This document shows, piece by piece, positions 1-8,703 of a stretch of 64,000 nucleotides of DNA. This DNA comes from Acetilactobacillus jinshanensis_A (lineage in GTDB: Bacteria; Bacillota; Bacilli; Lactobacillales; Lactobacillaceae): positions 558,001 through 622,000 of the forward strand of contig CP171343.1 in the NCBI GenBank assembly GCA_043289735.1, written 5' to 3'. Made by a program: the position numbers and the translations under genes. Position 1 is the stretch's first letter. Every line of letters starts with the position of its first letter. A model generated the notes under the pieces. That model was given only the letters and a program-made list of their open reading frames with translations. It ran no database searches and had not been told where the DNA came from.

Positions 1-444
1 AATACTGTAGCGACACTCAATCCTGAGCTCTAAAATTTCTTTTCGATATAATCTTAATTGACTCTTCAATCCTTTTATGAGATTATCCATATTATGGGAT
101 TTGTGCTTAAATTTCATTGGGTACAGACTTCCATTCTCTAATTTCCGTTCCCAGGATTTGAATATTGATGGGGACGATATATTAAACTGAAGTGCCGTTT
201 CTGGATATGATTTGTGATTGCTAATCATCCAGTTCAGCACTTTTAATTTATATCTAAAAGGATATATCTTTTTCGTATGACTTACAACTAGGCCTCCATA
301 GCCATATTTCTTATATTTTCTCACCCAGCTTAATATCGTGGCATTGCCTTTAATTCCATAGATACGGTTCAACGTAGTTGAACTTATTCCTCTTAGATAA
401 TCTTCAACTATGTTAAATCTAGTTTTGCTTTAAAAAGAGTACAT
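1..444 (-). pseudogene. IS3 OrfA transposase subunit, partial
   Basis: Reading leftward from an ATG at 444, the frame meets a TAA at 430-432 (codon 5) and is then open to the window edge. The open part has the helix-turn-helix composition of IS3/IS150 OrfA (WVRKYKKYGYGG, KLKVLNWM, SYPETALQFNI, W.RKLENG) and aligns along its length with the OrfA at 10041-10463, which also carries a stop near its N-terminus. OrfA binds the IS ends and is normally joined to OrfB by frameshifting. It is incomplete here at both ends. Confidence 0.65.
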
Positions 445-503
445 AAAAAATGACCTCACTTTATTGAACAAATTTGATTGTCCAACAAAATGGGGTCACT
501 TCA
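1..503 (-). mobile_element. IS3-family element, right part only (cut by window start)
   Basis: The terminal inverted repeat at 478-503 (TTGTCCAACAAAATGGGGTC core) is the same as the right end of the IS3 element at 9202-10522. Inside lies an OrfA-like frame closely related to the OrfA of that copy. The other end and OrfB lie outside the window. Confidence 0.75.
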
Positions 504-527
504 ACTAATGATTATCAAACTAATCTA

Positions 528-626
528 TTATTCTAATCCTTCGATCTGTCCTTCTTCAGCAGCATCTCGAGCTTCTTTAGCTTTTAAAATTTTTACACGT
601 TCTTCTTTAGTTACTTTATCGTATCT
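528..626 (-). pseudogene. C-terminal remnant of a small charged protein
   Basis: A short open stretch reads KVTKEERVKILKAKEARDAAEEG and ends at a TAA at 528-530. A stop lies directly upstream at 627-629 and no start codon is available, so this looks like a surviving tail. The Lys/Glu/Ala composition suggests a helical protein. I do not recognise the family. The flanks 504-527 and 627-721 are AT-rich and show nothing else. Confidence 0.3.
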
Positions 627-721
627 TTAATTGTAATTCCTGTTTTGAAAACTTTATTGATTTAAATTATATTTAAAATTAATTTTAAATGTTTTAAATC
701 ATATATCATATTATAATTTTT

Positions 722-1498
722 TTATAAATAAAAACGAGGTCGGCCAAACCGAATTTTAACGTTTTTACTAAGGACCAAATTCTTTCGAATCTGTTCAGCC
801 CGTTGATTTCGGTTATGAGGCATATATTGGGCATCATTTTTACGGACTTCAGTCATTAAATCCTTGGGCGGATGATTATAATGCCGCAAGCATACTGAAT
901 ACATGTTCGGCCGACCGTTCTTAGTGTATTTATGATGCCGTAAAATATCATCGTATTTCTTTTCGTTGTATTCCGGATGATTATTCACGACGTGTAGACG
1001 TCGGTTAGCAACCCGATGGCAGAAAATACACTTATGATGCAGATGGTGACTTTCCGGAACTAATTTAATTAGAGCGTTGATTTGCGGTAATTTATGGTGC
1101 CAGGAATCATAATCAATACAGGTAAAGATTACCGGTACGTTCGGATAAAAATCACGAATGACCATGATTAGCGTAACTAAATAAACCGAATTAATACACT
1201 GGGCTTCATCGATCATGACCCGCCGAATATGCGGAAAACGGGCATGGTAAGCACTAATGGTCGCAATCCACCGGTTCGGATTATAAGGTAATCGCAAAGC
1301 TTGAAAACGACCGTTCGGTGAACCAATATAATTTAAAGTTGCGTACCGAGCGTGCTTTGGATCCCGATGCAGAAACGTCCACATGTTAATACATAGATCC
1401 CGCTGATGACGCTGATGGTCATGAAGAAAGATCCGCAACAACATCGTCGACTTACCGGTCAACGGCATCCCGTAATATAAAACTGAATTCTTAATCAT
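722..1498 (-). CDS. Divergent thymidine-kinase-like P-loop protein
   Basis: 258 residues. Walker A is GMPLTGKST (residues 10-18), followed by a Walker B-like VMIDEAQ (94-100), matching the GSGKST and IDEAQ of type II thymidine kinases. Further on, PVIFTCIDYDSW occupies the place of the kinase lasso region and CIFC (157-160) that of the first zinc-binding pair. Thymidine kinase phosphorylates thymidine to dTMP. The usual length is about 190-200 residues, so the basic C-terminal tail of roughly 60 residues is extra. Identity to true TKs is low and several otherwise conserved residues are replaced, so the activity is uncertain. It lies 31 bp downstream of the unknown gene at 1530-2279, probably in one transcript. 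Confidence 0.5.
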   Translation of the reverse strand: MIKNSVLYYGMPLTGKSTMLLRIFLHDHQRHQRDLCINMWTFLHRDPKHARYATLNYIGSPNGRFQALRLPYNPNRWIATISAYHARFPHIRRVMIDEAQCINSVYLVTLIMVIRDFYPNVPVIFTCIDYDSWHHKLPQINALIKLVPESHHLHHKCIFCHRVANRRLHVVNNHPEYNEKKYDDILRHHKYTKNGRPNMYSVCLRHYNHPPKDLMTEVRKNDAQYMPHNRNQRAEQIRKNLVLSKNVKIRFGRPRFYL

Positions 1499-1529
1499 TA
1501 TTAATCACGAATCTCCGATTTTTGGTTAA

Positions 1530-2279
1530 TTATTTACGTTTCAATTGACTAAGGCTAGGCGTTAAAATAGCCTGGATACGGCTTCCCGGAACGTAAACGT
1601 GATGCTGATAATCAAAGTTATTCGCCCAAAGATTACAATTCAAAATTCGGCGAACCGGCCCTAACAACTTAGCCAAGACTAATAAATCATTATCACTAAC
1701 CACGTATTTATTTTGTAGCGTCTTTAATAATCTTGACATTAATTCATTATTTCTGGAAATGTCATCAGCTTCGTTGAACTGTGGCTGTTCAATTACGAAC
1801 CGTTTCCAGAAATAAGCAAAGAACTTCTTAAAGCCCTTCGTCTTCGGATTTAACGGACTGTTCTTAAATTGTTTCAAAATGGTGTTCTTTTGATCATCGT
1901 TCATATTTTTGGAATACAAGGTGATATGCGAGCCTTTCTTAAACTGTTCGGGGTTCTGATAGCTTTTACCTAACGGAAACGATAAATTAGTAAAGTAAAC
2001 GTATCGATCATTCGTCGATAGTAAATGTTTCTTCTTATCAATACTTTCCGCAACGAACGTGTTCATCATACTGTTTAAGGTATGATTATGATTATAGGTT
2101 ACCTGATAATGAACACTTTGCCCGGTGGTTAATTGCCAATCGATATCATGATTAGCGGAATCAATTTTGATTCGAGACAAATGATCTAAATCGTTAGCAT
2201 GCAAGAAGACCAAATAAACTCCGGCATCCAACATAAAATGTTCCTGTTCAGTTAACTTGGTTAAATCTTTCGGGTCCAT
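1530..2279 (-). CDS. Unknown protein, 249 aa
   Basis: I do not recognise this protein. It has no signal peptide or membrane segment. The middle is rich in Asn, His and Lys, and a region around residues 140-165 is strongly basic and aromatic (FKKFFAYFWKRF). A Shine-Dalgarno-like GGGAGC precedes the start. It lies between a small unknown gene (2314-2613) and the TK-like gene on the same strand with short gaps, which suggests a three-gene transcript. Confidence 0.6.
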   Translation of the reverse strand: MDPKDLTKLTEQEHFMLDAGVYLVFLHANDLDHLSRIKIDSANHDIDWQLTTGQSVHYQVTYNHNHTLNSMMNTFVAESIDKKKHLLSTNDRYVYFTNLSFPLGKSYQNPEQFKKGSHITLYSKNMNDDQKNTILKQFKNSPLNPKTKGFKKFFAYFWKRFVIEQPQFNEADDISRNNELMSRLLKTLQNKYVVSDNDLLVLAKLLGPVRRILNCNLWANNFDYQHHVYVPGSRIQAILTPSLSQLKRK

Positions 2280-2313
2280 ATAAAATAAGCTCCCTCAATT
2301 TTTAACGCTTTAT

Positions 2314-2613
2314 TTAGTAATCGTATTCCAATCGTTTTAATTCCAGTTTACCAACGTGGGTAATCCATTCATTCCCGTTTCCTTTCTTAACGTCAGGCTG
2401 AGGATCAACATTACCCTTTAAATTGATCTGGCAATTTATAAACTGGTTATGGTTAATATCATCTAAACGTAATGTATCAGCAACCAAATGGGTACTTTCG
2501 GGATCCACTTGATTAGCTTTTTTAACCATCTTTTGGTAAGCAGATACATTATCTTTAGTAACGCCCTTTAATGATTTAAGGGCAATGTACGTAACTTGAT
2601 CTTCTGGGTTCAT
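2314..2613 (-). CDS. Unknown small protein, 99 aa
   Basis: The start at 2613 is chosen because AGAAGGGA lies just upstream at a good distance; a longer reading from 2709 has no such site and overlaps the def remnant. The predicted protein begins MNPEDQVTYIALKSLKGV and is hydrophilic with a short C-terminal VGKLELKRL segment. No family is recognised. It is probably the first gene of the transcript that continues into 1530-2279 and 722-1498. Confidence 0.55.
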   Translation of the reverse strand: MNPEDQVTYIALKSLKGVTKDNVSAYQKMVKKANQVDPESTHLVADTLRLDDINHNQFINCQINLKGNVDPQPDVKKGNGNEWITHVGKLELKRLEYDY

Positions 2614-2633
2614 AATAGTGTCCCTTCTTTTAA

Positions 2634-2765
2634 CTATATAGTAACAAAATTCGGCCATAATAGAAATAAATTGATATGATCGTAGAACAGGTGCCGTGAA
2701 GATGATCAATTTCGTGCTGACAAACGATGGCCGGATATTGCATCAGATCTTTGGCTAATTTCTGA
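2634..2765 (-). pseudogene. def: Peptide deformylase C-terminal fragment
   Basis: The stretch reads YPAIVCQHEIDHLHGT and then, after a one-base shift, FYDHIN, ending at a TAG at 2634-2636. QHEIDHLHG is the metal-binding HExxH motif of peptide deformylase, followed in the family by G(T/I)xFYDHI. Only the last part of the enzyme is present and it runs in frame out of a PepC remnant, so this is a chimeric relic. A functional def must exist elsewhere if the cell deformylates proteins. Confidence 0.65.
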
Positions 2766-2769
2766 TCTT

Positions 2770-3535
2770 TTTTGCTTAACGGAAATTTCTGATCATTAAT
2801 CTTTTGCTGAGCTTTCGGCAGATACTTCAGATTAACGGCCATTTCATAAACGTACTTGTTCATCCAGTCATCCGTCATCACGAAATAACCTTTATGACCG
2901 ATTTTATCGCCCCAGCTATTCTGAACTTTCCATTTAGTAGGCCGGCCGTGAACTAAATCAACTCCGGTCAAAGTCATGGCGTGCGATAACATCGTTGCCG
3001 AACCAGACCGGTTCACCAGCCTTTAACTGTTTGATCGCGGCCCGCTTTAAATCTTTCATCGGCATGTTCAGAAATTCAATCGGTTTACCGCCCACGACGT
3101 TATTCTGGCTTGGTAAACTATACTTCTGGTTCATCTTTTTATCGGGCGAATTCTAAATTAACGCCCACGTACTTCTGATAAAATTCTTGCGGCGTTAAGC
3201 CGGCATCCCGATGATATTTCTTCTTATCGTCACGGTATTCAAAATTAAACTTAACGGGCGGAACACCAAACGAATAAGCGGTAATCCGGAAGACTTCGCT
3301 TAACATGTAGCAATCATTCGTTCATAGAAGATATTCGCACGCTCAATCTTATCCCAGAAGAACAGGTAATTCTGCGAAAGCTGAAAATCTTTAACGTGAA
3401 ATCTTTTAGCAACCCGCTGCTTCAAAATATTCAGCATTGCAAACATCCAGCAACGACCACTCTGCTTTTGGTTGGACACTTTGCCCGTCTTAACTTCGAC
3501 GTTCTCACGGTCATTATTAATATCAGCAATATTAA
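2770..3535 (-). pseudogene. pepC: Aminopeptidase C (bleomycin-hydrolase family), broken
   Basis: Pieces in several frames together rebuild much of a PepC cysteine peptidase: KQSGRCWMFAMLN with the catalytic Cys, DKIERANIFYER, AYSFGVPPVKFNFEYRDD, EFYQKYVGVN, SQNNVVGGKPIEFLNMPM, AGEPVWFGNDV, SHAMTLTGVDL with the catalytic His, and VQNSWGDK with the Asn. The N-terminus is missing upstream of about 3535, there are at least four frameshifts, and the C-terminus merges into a def fragment. The enzyme trims cytosolic peptides. No intact product is possible. Confidence 0.85.
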
Positions 3536-3596
3536 TTATTAATTACAATTTAATTATATCATTAATTATTAATAATATATAATAAATAATTTATAT

Positions 3597-3833
3597 TTAA
3601 AACATCACACTAACGATCAAAAATAGACTAAATAAACGACCCATTTTTGATTGCCATTCATGATCGTTAAAATCAATTTTATCAAACCAATCAATTTTTT
3701 TTGAAGTATGCCGATCAGTATCATAACGGAGCATCATAATAACGATCGTATAAGCATAGGCCATCGACGGAATCGCAAAGTGAGTAAAGATAAAGAAACC
3801 GACCGTCAAATTAACCCCGATCAGTATAAACAT
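3597..3833 (-). CDS. Small membrane protein, 78 aa, unknown
   Basis: It begins with a hydrophobic run (FILIGVNLTVGFFIF), continues with a second (AYAYTIVIMMLRY), has a charged middle, and ends hydrophobic (FSLFLIVSVMF), so two or three membrane segments are possible. No clear ribosome-binding site precedes the ATG at 3833, and the frame is open only a short way further up, so it may be the remainder of a longer gene. No family is recognised. Confidence 0.35.
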   Translation of the reverse strand: MFILIGVNLTVGFFIFTHFAIPSMAYAYTIVIMMLRYDTDRHTSKKIDWFDKIDFNDHEWQSKMGRLFSLFLIVSVMF

Positions 3834-3892
3834 CAGCGGGTTAACGCAGATTGCTAATAACTTTTTAATTTCTCATTAAATTTAATAAATGA

Positions 3893-5165
3893 TTAAATTA
3901 GATAAGGAACAATATTCATCGGGAACGGCGGAACTGGATAAAGGTTACTAATTAACGGGAAGCATAAGGCAACTACCCCTAAAATGGGGATTACTAACCC
4001 CTTGCTTACGATGAATATAAGTAATGATTCCGACACAAACTAAGATGTAAACCACTAAGAAACTCAAGCCGGCAATTCCCATGTACATGGAATAGGCCAT
4101 ATTATTACCAAGCGGCAAACCTAAAGCAACGTATTCAATCGCGTACAATAATGGCAATGTAGTCAAAGCAAATAACGGAGTTGCTAGATGCTTATTAAAT
4201 CTGCCTAAAGGCTTTGGCAAGTAATGTTCCTTACCCAGAGCATAGAGCATATAGGCACCAGCGTTCATAATGCCCATAAACGAGGCGATCGAACTAATGG
4301 TGGTGGCAAAATCAATCAAAGTCGCCATCTTACCGCCCATGTAGGTCTGAGCGAGGTAATTCAACGGAGCCTTAGAATTAATCAGGTTACCAACGTGAGC
4401 TTCACCGTAACCGATCACCTGAACGTAACTAACGGCAATGAAAATCAAAGCTACTAATATAATGGTAGAAATAATCGTAATCGGAATGGTCCGTTTTGGA
4501 TTACGGGTTCGAACGGCCATGGTGGTCGATTCTTCAAAGCCAGCAAAACAGATAATCACGTAAATGATTCCCTGGCCGATGCCGGGTAAATTACTAGCGT
4601 GAAAAGCGAACGGCTGTAAATTCATACCGTTCATGCCGCCGTGTATCATGACGGCGCCACAAATTACTGCCAGGACAATAATCGCGATGACTTCAATAAT
4701 TAACGAGATGTCACTTGCGATTTTGATTCCCAGTAGATTAATCAGATACAACAGGACCAGCATCCCTAAGGCGATCAGAACGGCCGAAGCTTTTAAGCCA
4801 AACCGGCCGAACAGAACCTGTAAAAAATTAGTCGACATCGCAATCGCACCGGCACCGCCGACGACGTAGACCATCGTTAAAATCCAGCCGGTCACGAAGC
4901 CGGCCCGTTCACCTAACGCCAGTTTATTATAAGCGTAAGCGGAACCGACCCCGGAAGTCTGACTCGCCATGATGGCAAAGCAGGCACCCACCAGCAGAAT
5001 CGCCATGCCGCCGAAGATAAACGACAGCGGCATGTGAATCCCCGCGAATTTAGCGACGGCGGTGGTGTTGAACGCCATCGCACACGTGGGGGCGATCGCG
5101 GTAAACGAAATTGCCAGCGTGTTTAGAAACGACATTTTCTGTAATCGTGATTTCATATTTTTCAC
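3893..5165 (-). pseudogene. APC-superfamily amino-acid permease, frameshift near C-terminus
   Basis: The protein starts with a cytosolic MKNMKSRLQKMSFLNTLAISF segment and then shows about eleven hydrophobic helices, with the helix I motif of amino acid/polyamine permeases (SFTAIAPTCAMAF) and the GFEES.TMAVRTRNPKRTIP loop. It would import an amino acid with protons across the cell membrane. After KQG (near 4000) the frame shifts. Removing one G from a GGGG run restores VIPILGVVALCFPL...PVPPFPMNIV and a stop at 3893-3895, so the break may be a homopolymer read error. The gene sits behind a leader peptide and terminator (5177-5403) that suggest control by aromatic amino-acid supply. Confidence 0.75.
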
Positions 5166-5176
5166 CCTTCCGACAA

Positions 5177-5212
5177 CAAAAAATCCTCACGGAATTTTAC
5201 AACCGTGAGGAT
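5177..5212 (-). terminator. Intrinsic terminator in the permease leader
   Basis: On the minus strand a perfect 10-bp stem ATCCTCACGG / CCGTGAGGAT with a 10-base loop is followed by TTTTTTG. It stands between the leader peptide and the permease start at 5165, the position of an attenuator. Confidence 0.85.
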
Positions 5213-5246
5213 CATAATTTCTAAATTTTTAACTGAAACGAGCTTT

Positions 5247-5273
5247 CCGCACGGTTACTATTAATCCATGCGG
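5247..5273 (-). promoter_or_regulatory. Hairpin between leader peptide and terminator
   Basis: CCGCATGG and CCGTGCGG on the minus strand can form an 8-bp stem with one G-U pair. Placed just after the leader-peptide stop and before the terminator, it is the natural candidate for an alternative (anti- or pause) structure in attenuation. That role is inferred from position only. Confidence 0.45.
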
Positions 5274-5283
5274 AGCAAGATCA

Positions 5284-5403
5284 TCAGACGTTTAAAAACT
5301 GACTTCCTGTCTTCCGTACGGACATGTAAAAGAATACAGAAAGCCGCCACCAGGCTTGAGTCATAATTTTATTCAAATGATCAAACTTAATAGTTCTCAA
5401 CAT
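5284..5403 (-). CDS. Putative leader peptide, 39 aa, with tandem Trp
   Basis: An ATG at 5403 follows GAAAGGAGATTAATCGG, a strong Shine-Dalgarno with a 9-base gap. The frame encodes 39 residues ending in two consecutive TGA codons. It contains WWR at 18-20 and FFY at 24-26. The stop is followed by a stem-loop and then a strong terminator just before an amino-acid permease. This is the arrangement of translation-coupled attenuation: a ribosome stalled at the Trp or aromatic codons would change the folding of the RNA. It starts 51 bp after the aldehyde dehydrogenase stop. The peptide family is not recognised and the function is inferred from layout. Confidence 0.55.
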   Translation of the reverse strand: MLRTIKFDHLNKIMTQAWWRLSVFFYMSVRKTGSQFLNV

Positions 5404-5454
5404 CCGATTAATCTCCTTTCGAAACTTAGTTTACTATAAAGGGCAAGTTACGAG

Positions 5455-6828
5455 TTAATCTTTAATACTAATTAGTTTAGCATTAGCAAAGGTCTTAACA
5501 GCATCGGGACCTAATTCACGTCCGAAGCCGGCATGCTTAACGCCACCGAATGGTAATTCTGGATAAATAACGTCACACATGTCGTTAATATAAATCATCC
5601 CGGTGTTCATCTTGGAAGCGACCTTAGCAGCCTGATCAGTATCCTTAGAAAGAATGGAACCGCCTAAGCCGTAATTCGAATCGTTAGCAATCTTAATGGC
5701 ATCAGCATCGCTATCGGCAACGTATACCTGAGCGACCGGGCCGAAGAATTCCTGATAGAAAGCCGGGTTCTTCGGTGAAATGTTAGTTAAAATCGTCGGG
5801 TTATAGAAGAATCCTTTGGTACCTTTCGGAATTCCGCCGCCGTAGACGACTTTGGCACCGTGGGCTACGGCGTTTTTAACCTGGTTCTCTAAGTTTAACT
5901 GGGCTTTCTTACTGGATAACGGAGCTAGATTAGTACTAGATTTCATCGGGTCGCCAGGCTGGTATTTAGCAAATTCAGCCTTTAAATCCTTCATGAATTC
6001 AGGGTAAATACTCTTTGCGACGATGTAGCGCTTAGCAGATACACAGACTTGGCCGGCGTTCCACAATCGAGCGTAGGCAGCTAACTTAGCGGCTTTCTTA
6101 ACGTTAACGTCGCCGCGGATATACATTACATCGTTGCCGCCTAGTTCCATGGTGCACTTCTTTAAGTTCTTGCCGGCTTCAGCGGAAATGATGGCACCGG
6201 CCTTTTCGGAACCGGTCAAAGCAACGCCCTGAACTCGAGGATCGGCAATGATGCGGCCAACCTGCTTGTAGTTAACGAATAGGTTGGTGTAAGCACCCTT
6301 AGGCGCACCAGCTTTTTCAATTACCTTTTCAAAGGCTTCGGCACACTGCGGAACGTTGCTAGCGTGCTTGACCATGACCGGATTACCTAGCATAAAGTTA
6401 GTAGCGAAGACCCGCATTAATTGGTAGTAGGGGAAGTTCCATGGTTCAACACACATTACGATCCCGGTCGAATCGTATTCAATCCAGGAATTACCGGCCA
6501 TGGTGCGTAGCGGTTTATCAGCCAGTAATTTTTCACCATTATCAGCGTAGTACTGAGCAATGTTGGCACTCAATTGAACTTCGGCTTTGGCTTCGGAATA
6601 AAGCTTGCCCATGTCATGAACGATGTAGGTTGCTAAAGGTTTGATATCTTGACGCATCGTTTTAGCAACGTTTTCTAAAATCGGCTTACGAACCGCAATC
6701 GATTCGTTACTGAATTTTTGATAAACTTTTTCGGCCTGGTTTAACTTCTGGGTTAAATCGTCGTCACTAATTACGTCAAAAGTCTTTAATGTTTTGCCAG
6801 TGTATGGATAAATACTTGCGTATGCCAT
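5455..6828 (-). CDS. gabD: NAD(P)-dependent succinate-semialdehyde-type aldehyde dehydrogenase
   Basis: 457 residues, the normal length for this short ALDH class. Visible motifs are VEPWNFPYYQLMR (cofactor and tunnel region), ALTGSEKAG (Rossmann turn), MELGGND with the general-base Glu, GQVCVSAKRY with the catalytic Cys, EEFFGPVAQV and PFGGVKHAGFGRELG. The enzyme oxidises aldehydes such as succinate semialdehyde to the acid. It follows the alcohol dehydrogenase remnant by about 40 bp, so the pair was probably an alcohol-to-acid route transcribed from the region with cre boxes near 8149-8213. The reading frame is intact; exact substrate uncertain. Confidence 0.9.
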   Translation of the reverse strand: MAYASIYPYTGKTLKTFDVISDDDLTQKLNQAEKVYQKFSNESIAVRKPILENVAKTMRQDIKPLATYIVHDMGKLYSEAKAEVQLSANIAQYYADNGEKLLADKPLRTMAGNSWIEYDSTGIVMCVEPWNFPYYQLMRVFATNFMLGNPVMVKHASNVPQCAEAFEKVIEKAGAPKGAYTNLFVNYKQVGRIIADPRVQGVALTGSEKAGAIISAEAGKNLKKCTMELGGNDVMYIRGDVNVKKAAKLAAYARLWNAGQVCVSAKRYIVAKSIYPEFMKDLKAEFAKYQPGDPMKSSTNLAPLSSKKAQLNLENQVKNAVAHGAKVVYGGGIPKGTKGFFYNPTILTNISPKNPAFYQEFFGPVAQVYVADSDADAIKIANDSNYGLGGSILSKDTDQAAKVASKMNTGMIYINDMCDVIYPELPFGGVKHAGFGRELGPDAVKTFANAKLISIKD

Positions 6829-6868
6829 AATGATTGCCTTCTTTTAATATTAATGAACATATTTTTAT

Positions 6869-8017
6869 TTATTTACCAGGCTGGTAATTATGATCGATGA
6901 TCAAGACCGGTTTGATGACCGAACCGTCGTTAGAAGCCTTATTGGCTTTATTAATATCCTTAAAGTCGTAGAAGTGTTCTAACTTATCAAACGGGAACTT
7001 GCCGGCTTGCCAGAACTTGATTAACTGCGGAATGGCTTCCTGCGGAACGGAATTACCCATTAAGACACCGTCGATATGCTTCTGGGTGGCTTCCAAATCG
7101 GTCCACGGATTAAAGGTCATTGGATGACGGGTGACGGCTAACGGTGCGAAGTGACCGCCGGAGGCTAAAGCAGCAACACACTGTTCCTGCAATTTAGTTA
7201 AGCCGGTGGTGTCAACGATGTAATTAGCACCTTCACCGTGGGTTAACTTCTTAACGGCTTTGACCCAGTCGGCTTGCTAGTTATTAATGGTGTAGTTGGC
7301 GCCCATCTTCTTAGCGACCGTTAAACGGCCGTCATGATGATTAATGGCGATGATTGGATCACAGCCTTTGATTTCGGCGCCCATCATGGCACCTAAGCCA
7401 ACGGCACCGGTGCCCATGACAACGAAGCTAGAACCCTGTTCAGGCTTTAAAGCGTTGAAGACGGTACCGGAACCGGTAACGAATCCACAGCCCAGTGGAC
7501 CGACCTTCCGTAAGTCAACGCTCTTAGGGACTTTAATGATGTTTCGGTCGTTAACCATAGTTTCGGTCGTAAAACTGGATTGATCAAAGAAGTTGGACAC
7601 CGGAGTGCCGTTCTGCTTAAAGAAGGCGTGTTTACCATTGGCACGAACGCCCATGGCGTTTAATTTGCCCCAGTTTAGGCAGCTGGCGGGATGACCGTTT
7701 AAACAATTCTTGCAAGTTCCGTCGTATGCATAGCTCAATACGACGTGGTCACCGGGCTTAATATTTTTAACGTCGCTGCCGACTTTTTCAACGATCCCGG
7801 CACCTTCGTGTCCGGCAATCGCTGGATACGGAAAGACACCCGTTTGGCCATCGACGTCACCGTCACGAACGGTTTCGTCGGTATGACAGATTCCACTGGC
7901 TACCATATGAACTAAGACTTCGTTAGCGTCTGGATTGTCATCTAATTTAACGTGTTCCATCTTGAATGGTGCGTTACGTTTTTCAACAACTGCTGCGGTA
8001 ATTACTTTTTTACTCAT
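6869..8017 (-). pseudogene. Zinc alcohol dehydrogenase with one in-frame TAG
   Basis: Medium-chain zinc-dependent alcohol dehydrogenase of the aryl/benzyl-alcohol type. The first 246 residues include GICHTDE (catalytic zinc Cys), GHEGAG, the structural zinc cysteines (CKNCLNGHPASC), GCGFVTGSGTVFN and the coenzyme motif GTGAVGLGAM. After MGANYTINN the frame meets a TAG at 7277-7279 and then continues in the same frame with QADWVKAVKKLTHGEGANYIVDTTG through to KPVLIIDHNYQPGK. No base is gained or lost; a single substitution (for example AAG to TAG) explains the stop. It would give a protein of about 382 residues if read through. Confidence 0.85.
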
Positions 8018-8148
8018 AACTTTTGCCCCCTAATCATTAGATAAACTTCACTATCTAATAATTAAATTAATCTCAAATTACAGGAACTTGATTGATCATT
8101 GCTTCACAACCACGTTCCAGTTTCCGTTATATATGTTTTTGAAAAATG

Positions 8149-8213
8149 TGCAAGCGGTTTCATTCATGTGAAATCGATTACATAATTCAACATTTCAATT
8201 GCAATCGTTTACA
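8149..8213. promoter_or_regulatory. Three cre boxes (CcpA operators)
   Basis: Three sites fit the catabolite-responsive element TGNAANCGNWNNCA: TGCAAGCGGTTTCA at 8149-8162, TGAAATCGATTACA at 8169-8182 and TGCAATCGTTTACA at 8200-8213. They lie 130-200 bp upstream of the alcohol dehydrogenase start. In Firmicutes CcpA binds such sites to repress or activate carbon genes. Control of the adh-aldehyde dehydrogenase pair is inferred from position. The rest of 8018-8300 is AT-rich, with runs of TAATTATTTATAATTAA. Confidence 0.75.
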
Positions 8214-8306
8214 TAATAATTAATTATTTATTATTTATAATTAATTATTTATAATTAATTATAAATAATTAATAATTAGTTATATGATAAGAACTCTTTA
8301 AATGCT

Positions 8307-8597
8307 TTGGTGATTTTGAATGGTTTTCCCATCAAATCTACTATTGCATATCAAAAATACGGACGACTAATTAAACGTCGACTGTGCAAGCAGAATCAAC
8401 TTGATATTATTATCTTAGCAACTTTCATGAGCCACCATTTAATTACCAAATTACCTTTCCCTTACCGAATCGTCTTTGGAAAAAGCATTACCTATTTCGT
8501 TCTCAAATATTCTCAAATTAATCGAAATACCTATTGGTTATTATCGGATTTAGCTCACGGCACTTTAATTGAAAATCAGTTAAACGTTAATTGCTAA
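8307..8597 (+). CDS. Doubtful open frame, 96 aa
   Basis: An open frame of 96 codons without a convincing ribosome-binding site. The product is basic at the start (RLIKRRLCKQN) with a moderately hydrophobic middle (IIILATFMSHHLI, FPYRIVFG). No family is recognised. It may be a remnant or chance; the stretch 8280-8650 otherwise shows no clear gene. Confidence 0.25.
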   Translation: MVILNGFPIKSTIAYQKYGRLIKRRLCKQNQLDIIILATFMSHHLITKLPFPYRIVFGKSITYFVLKYSQINRNTYWLLSDLAHGTLIENQLNVNC

Positions 8598-8703
8598 CTT
8601 AATCTTATTAAAAAAATTCTACAAATCATTGAACTCGGCATTAATCAAAATTAGATTTTGTTATAATACAAATGAGGCATTTATATATATGAAGGGTGAT
8701 TAG

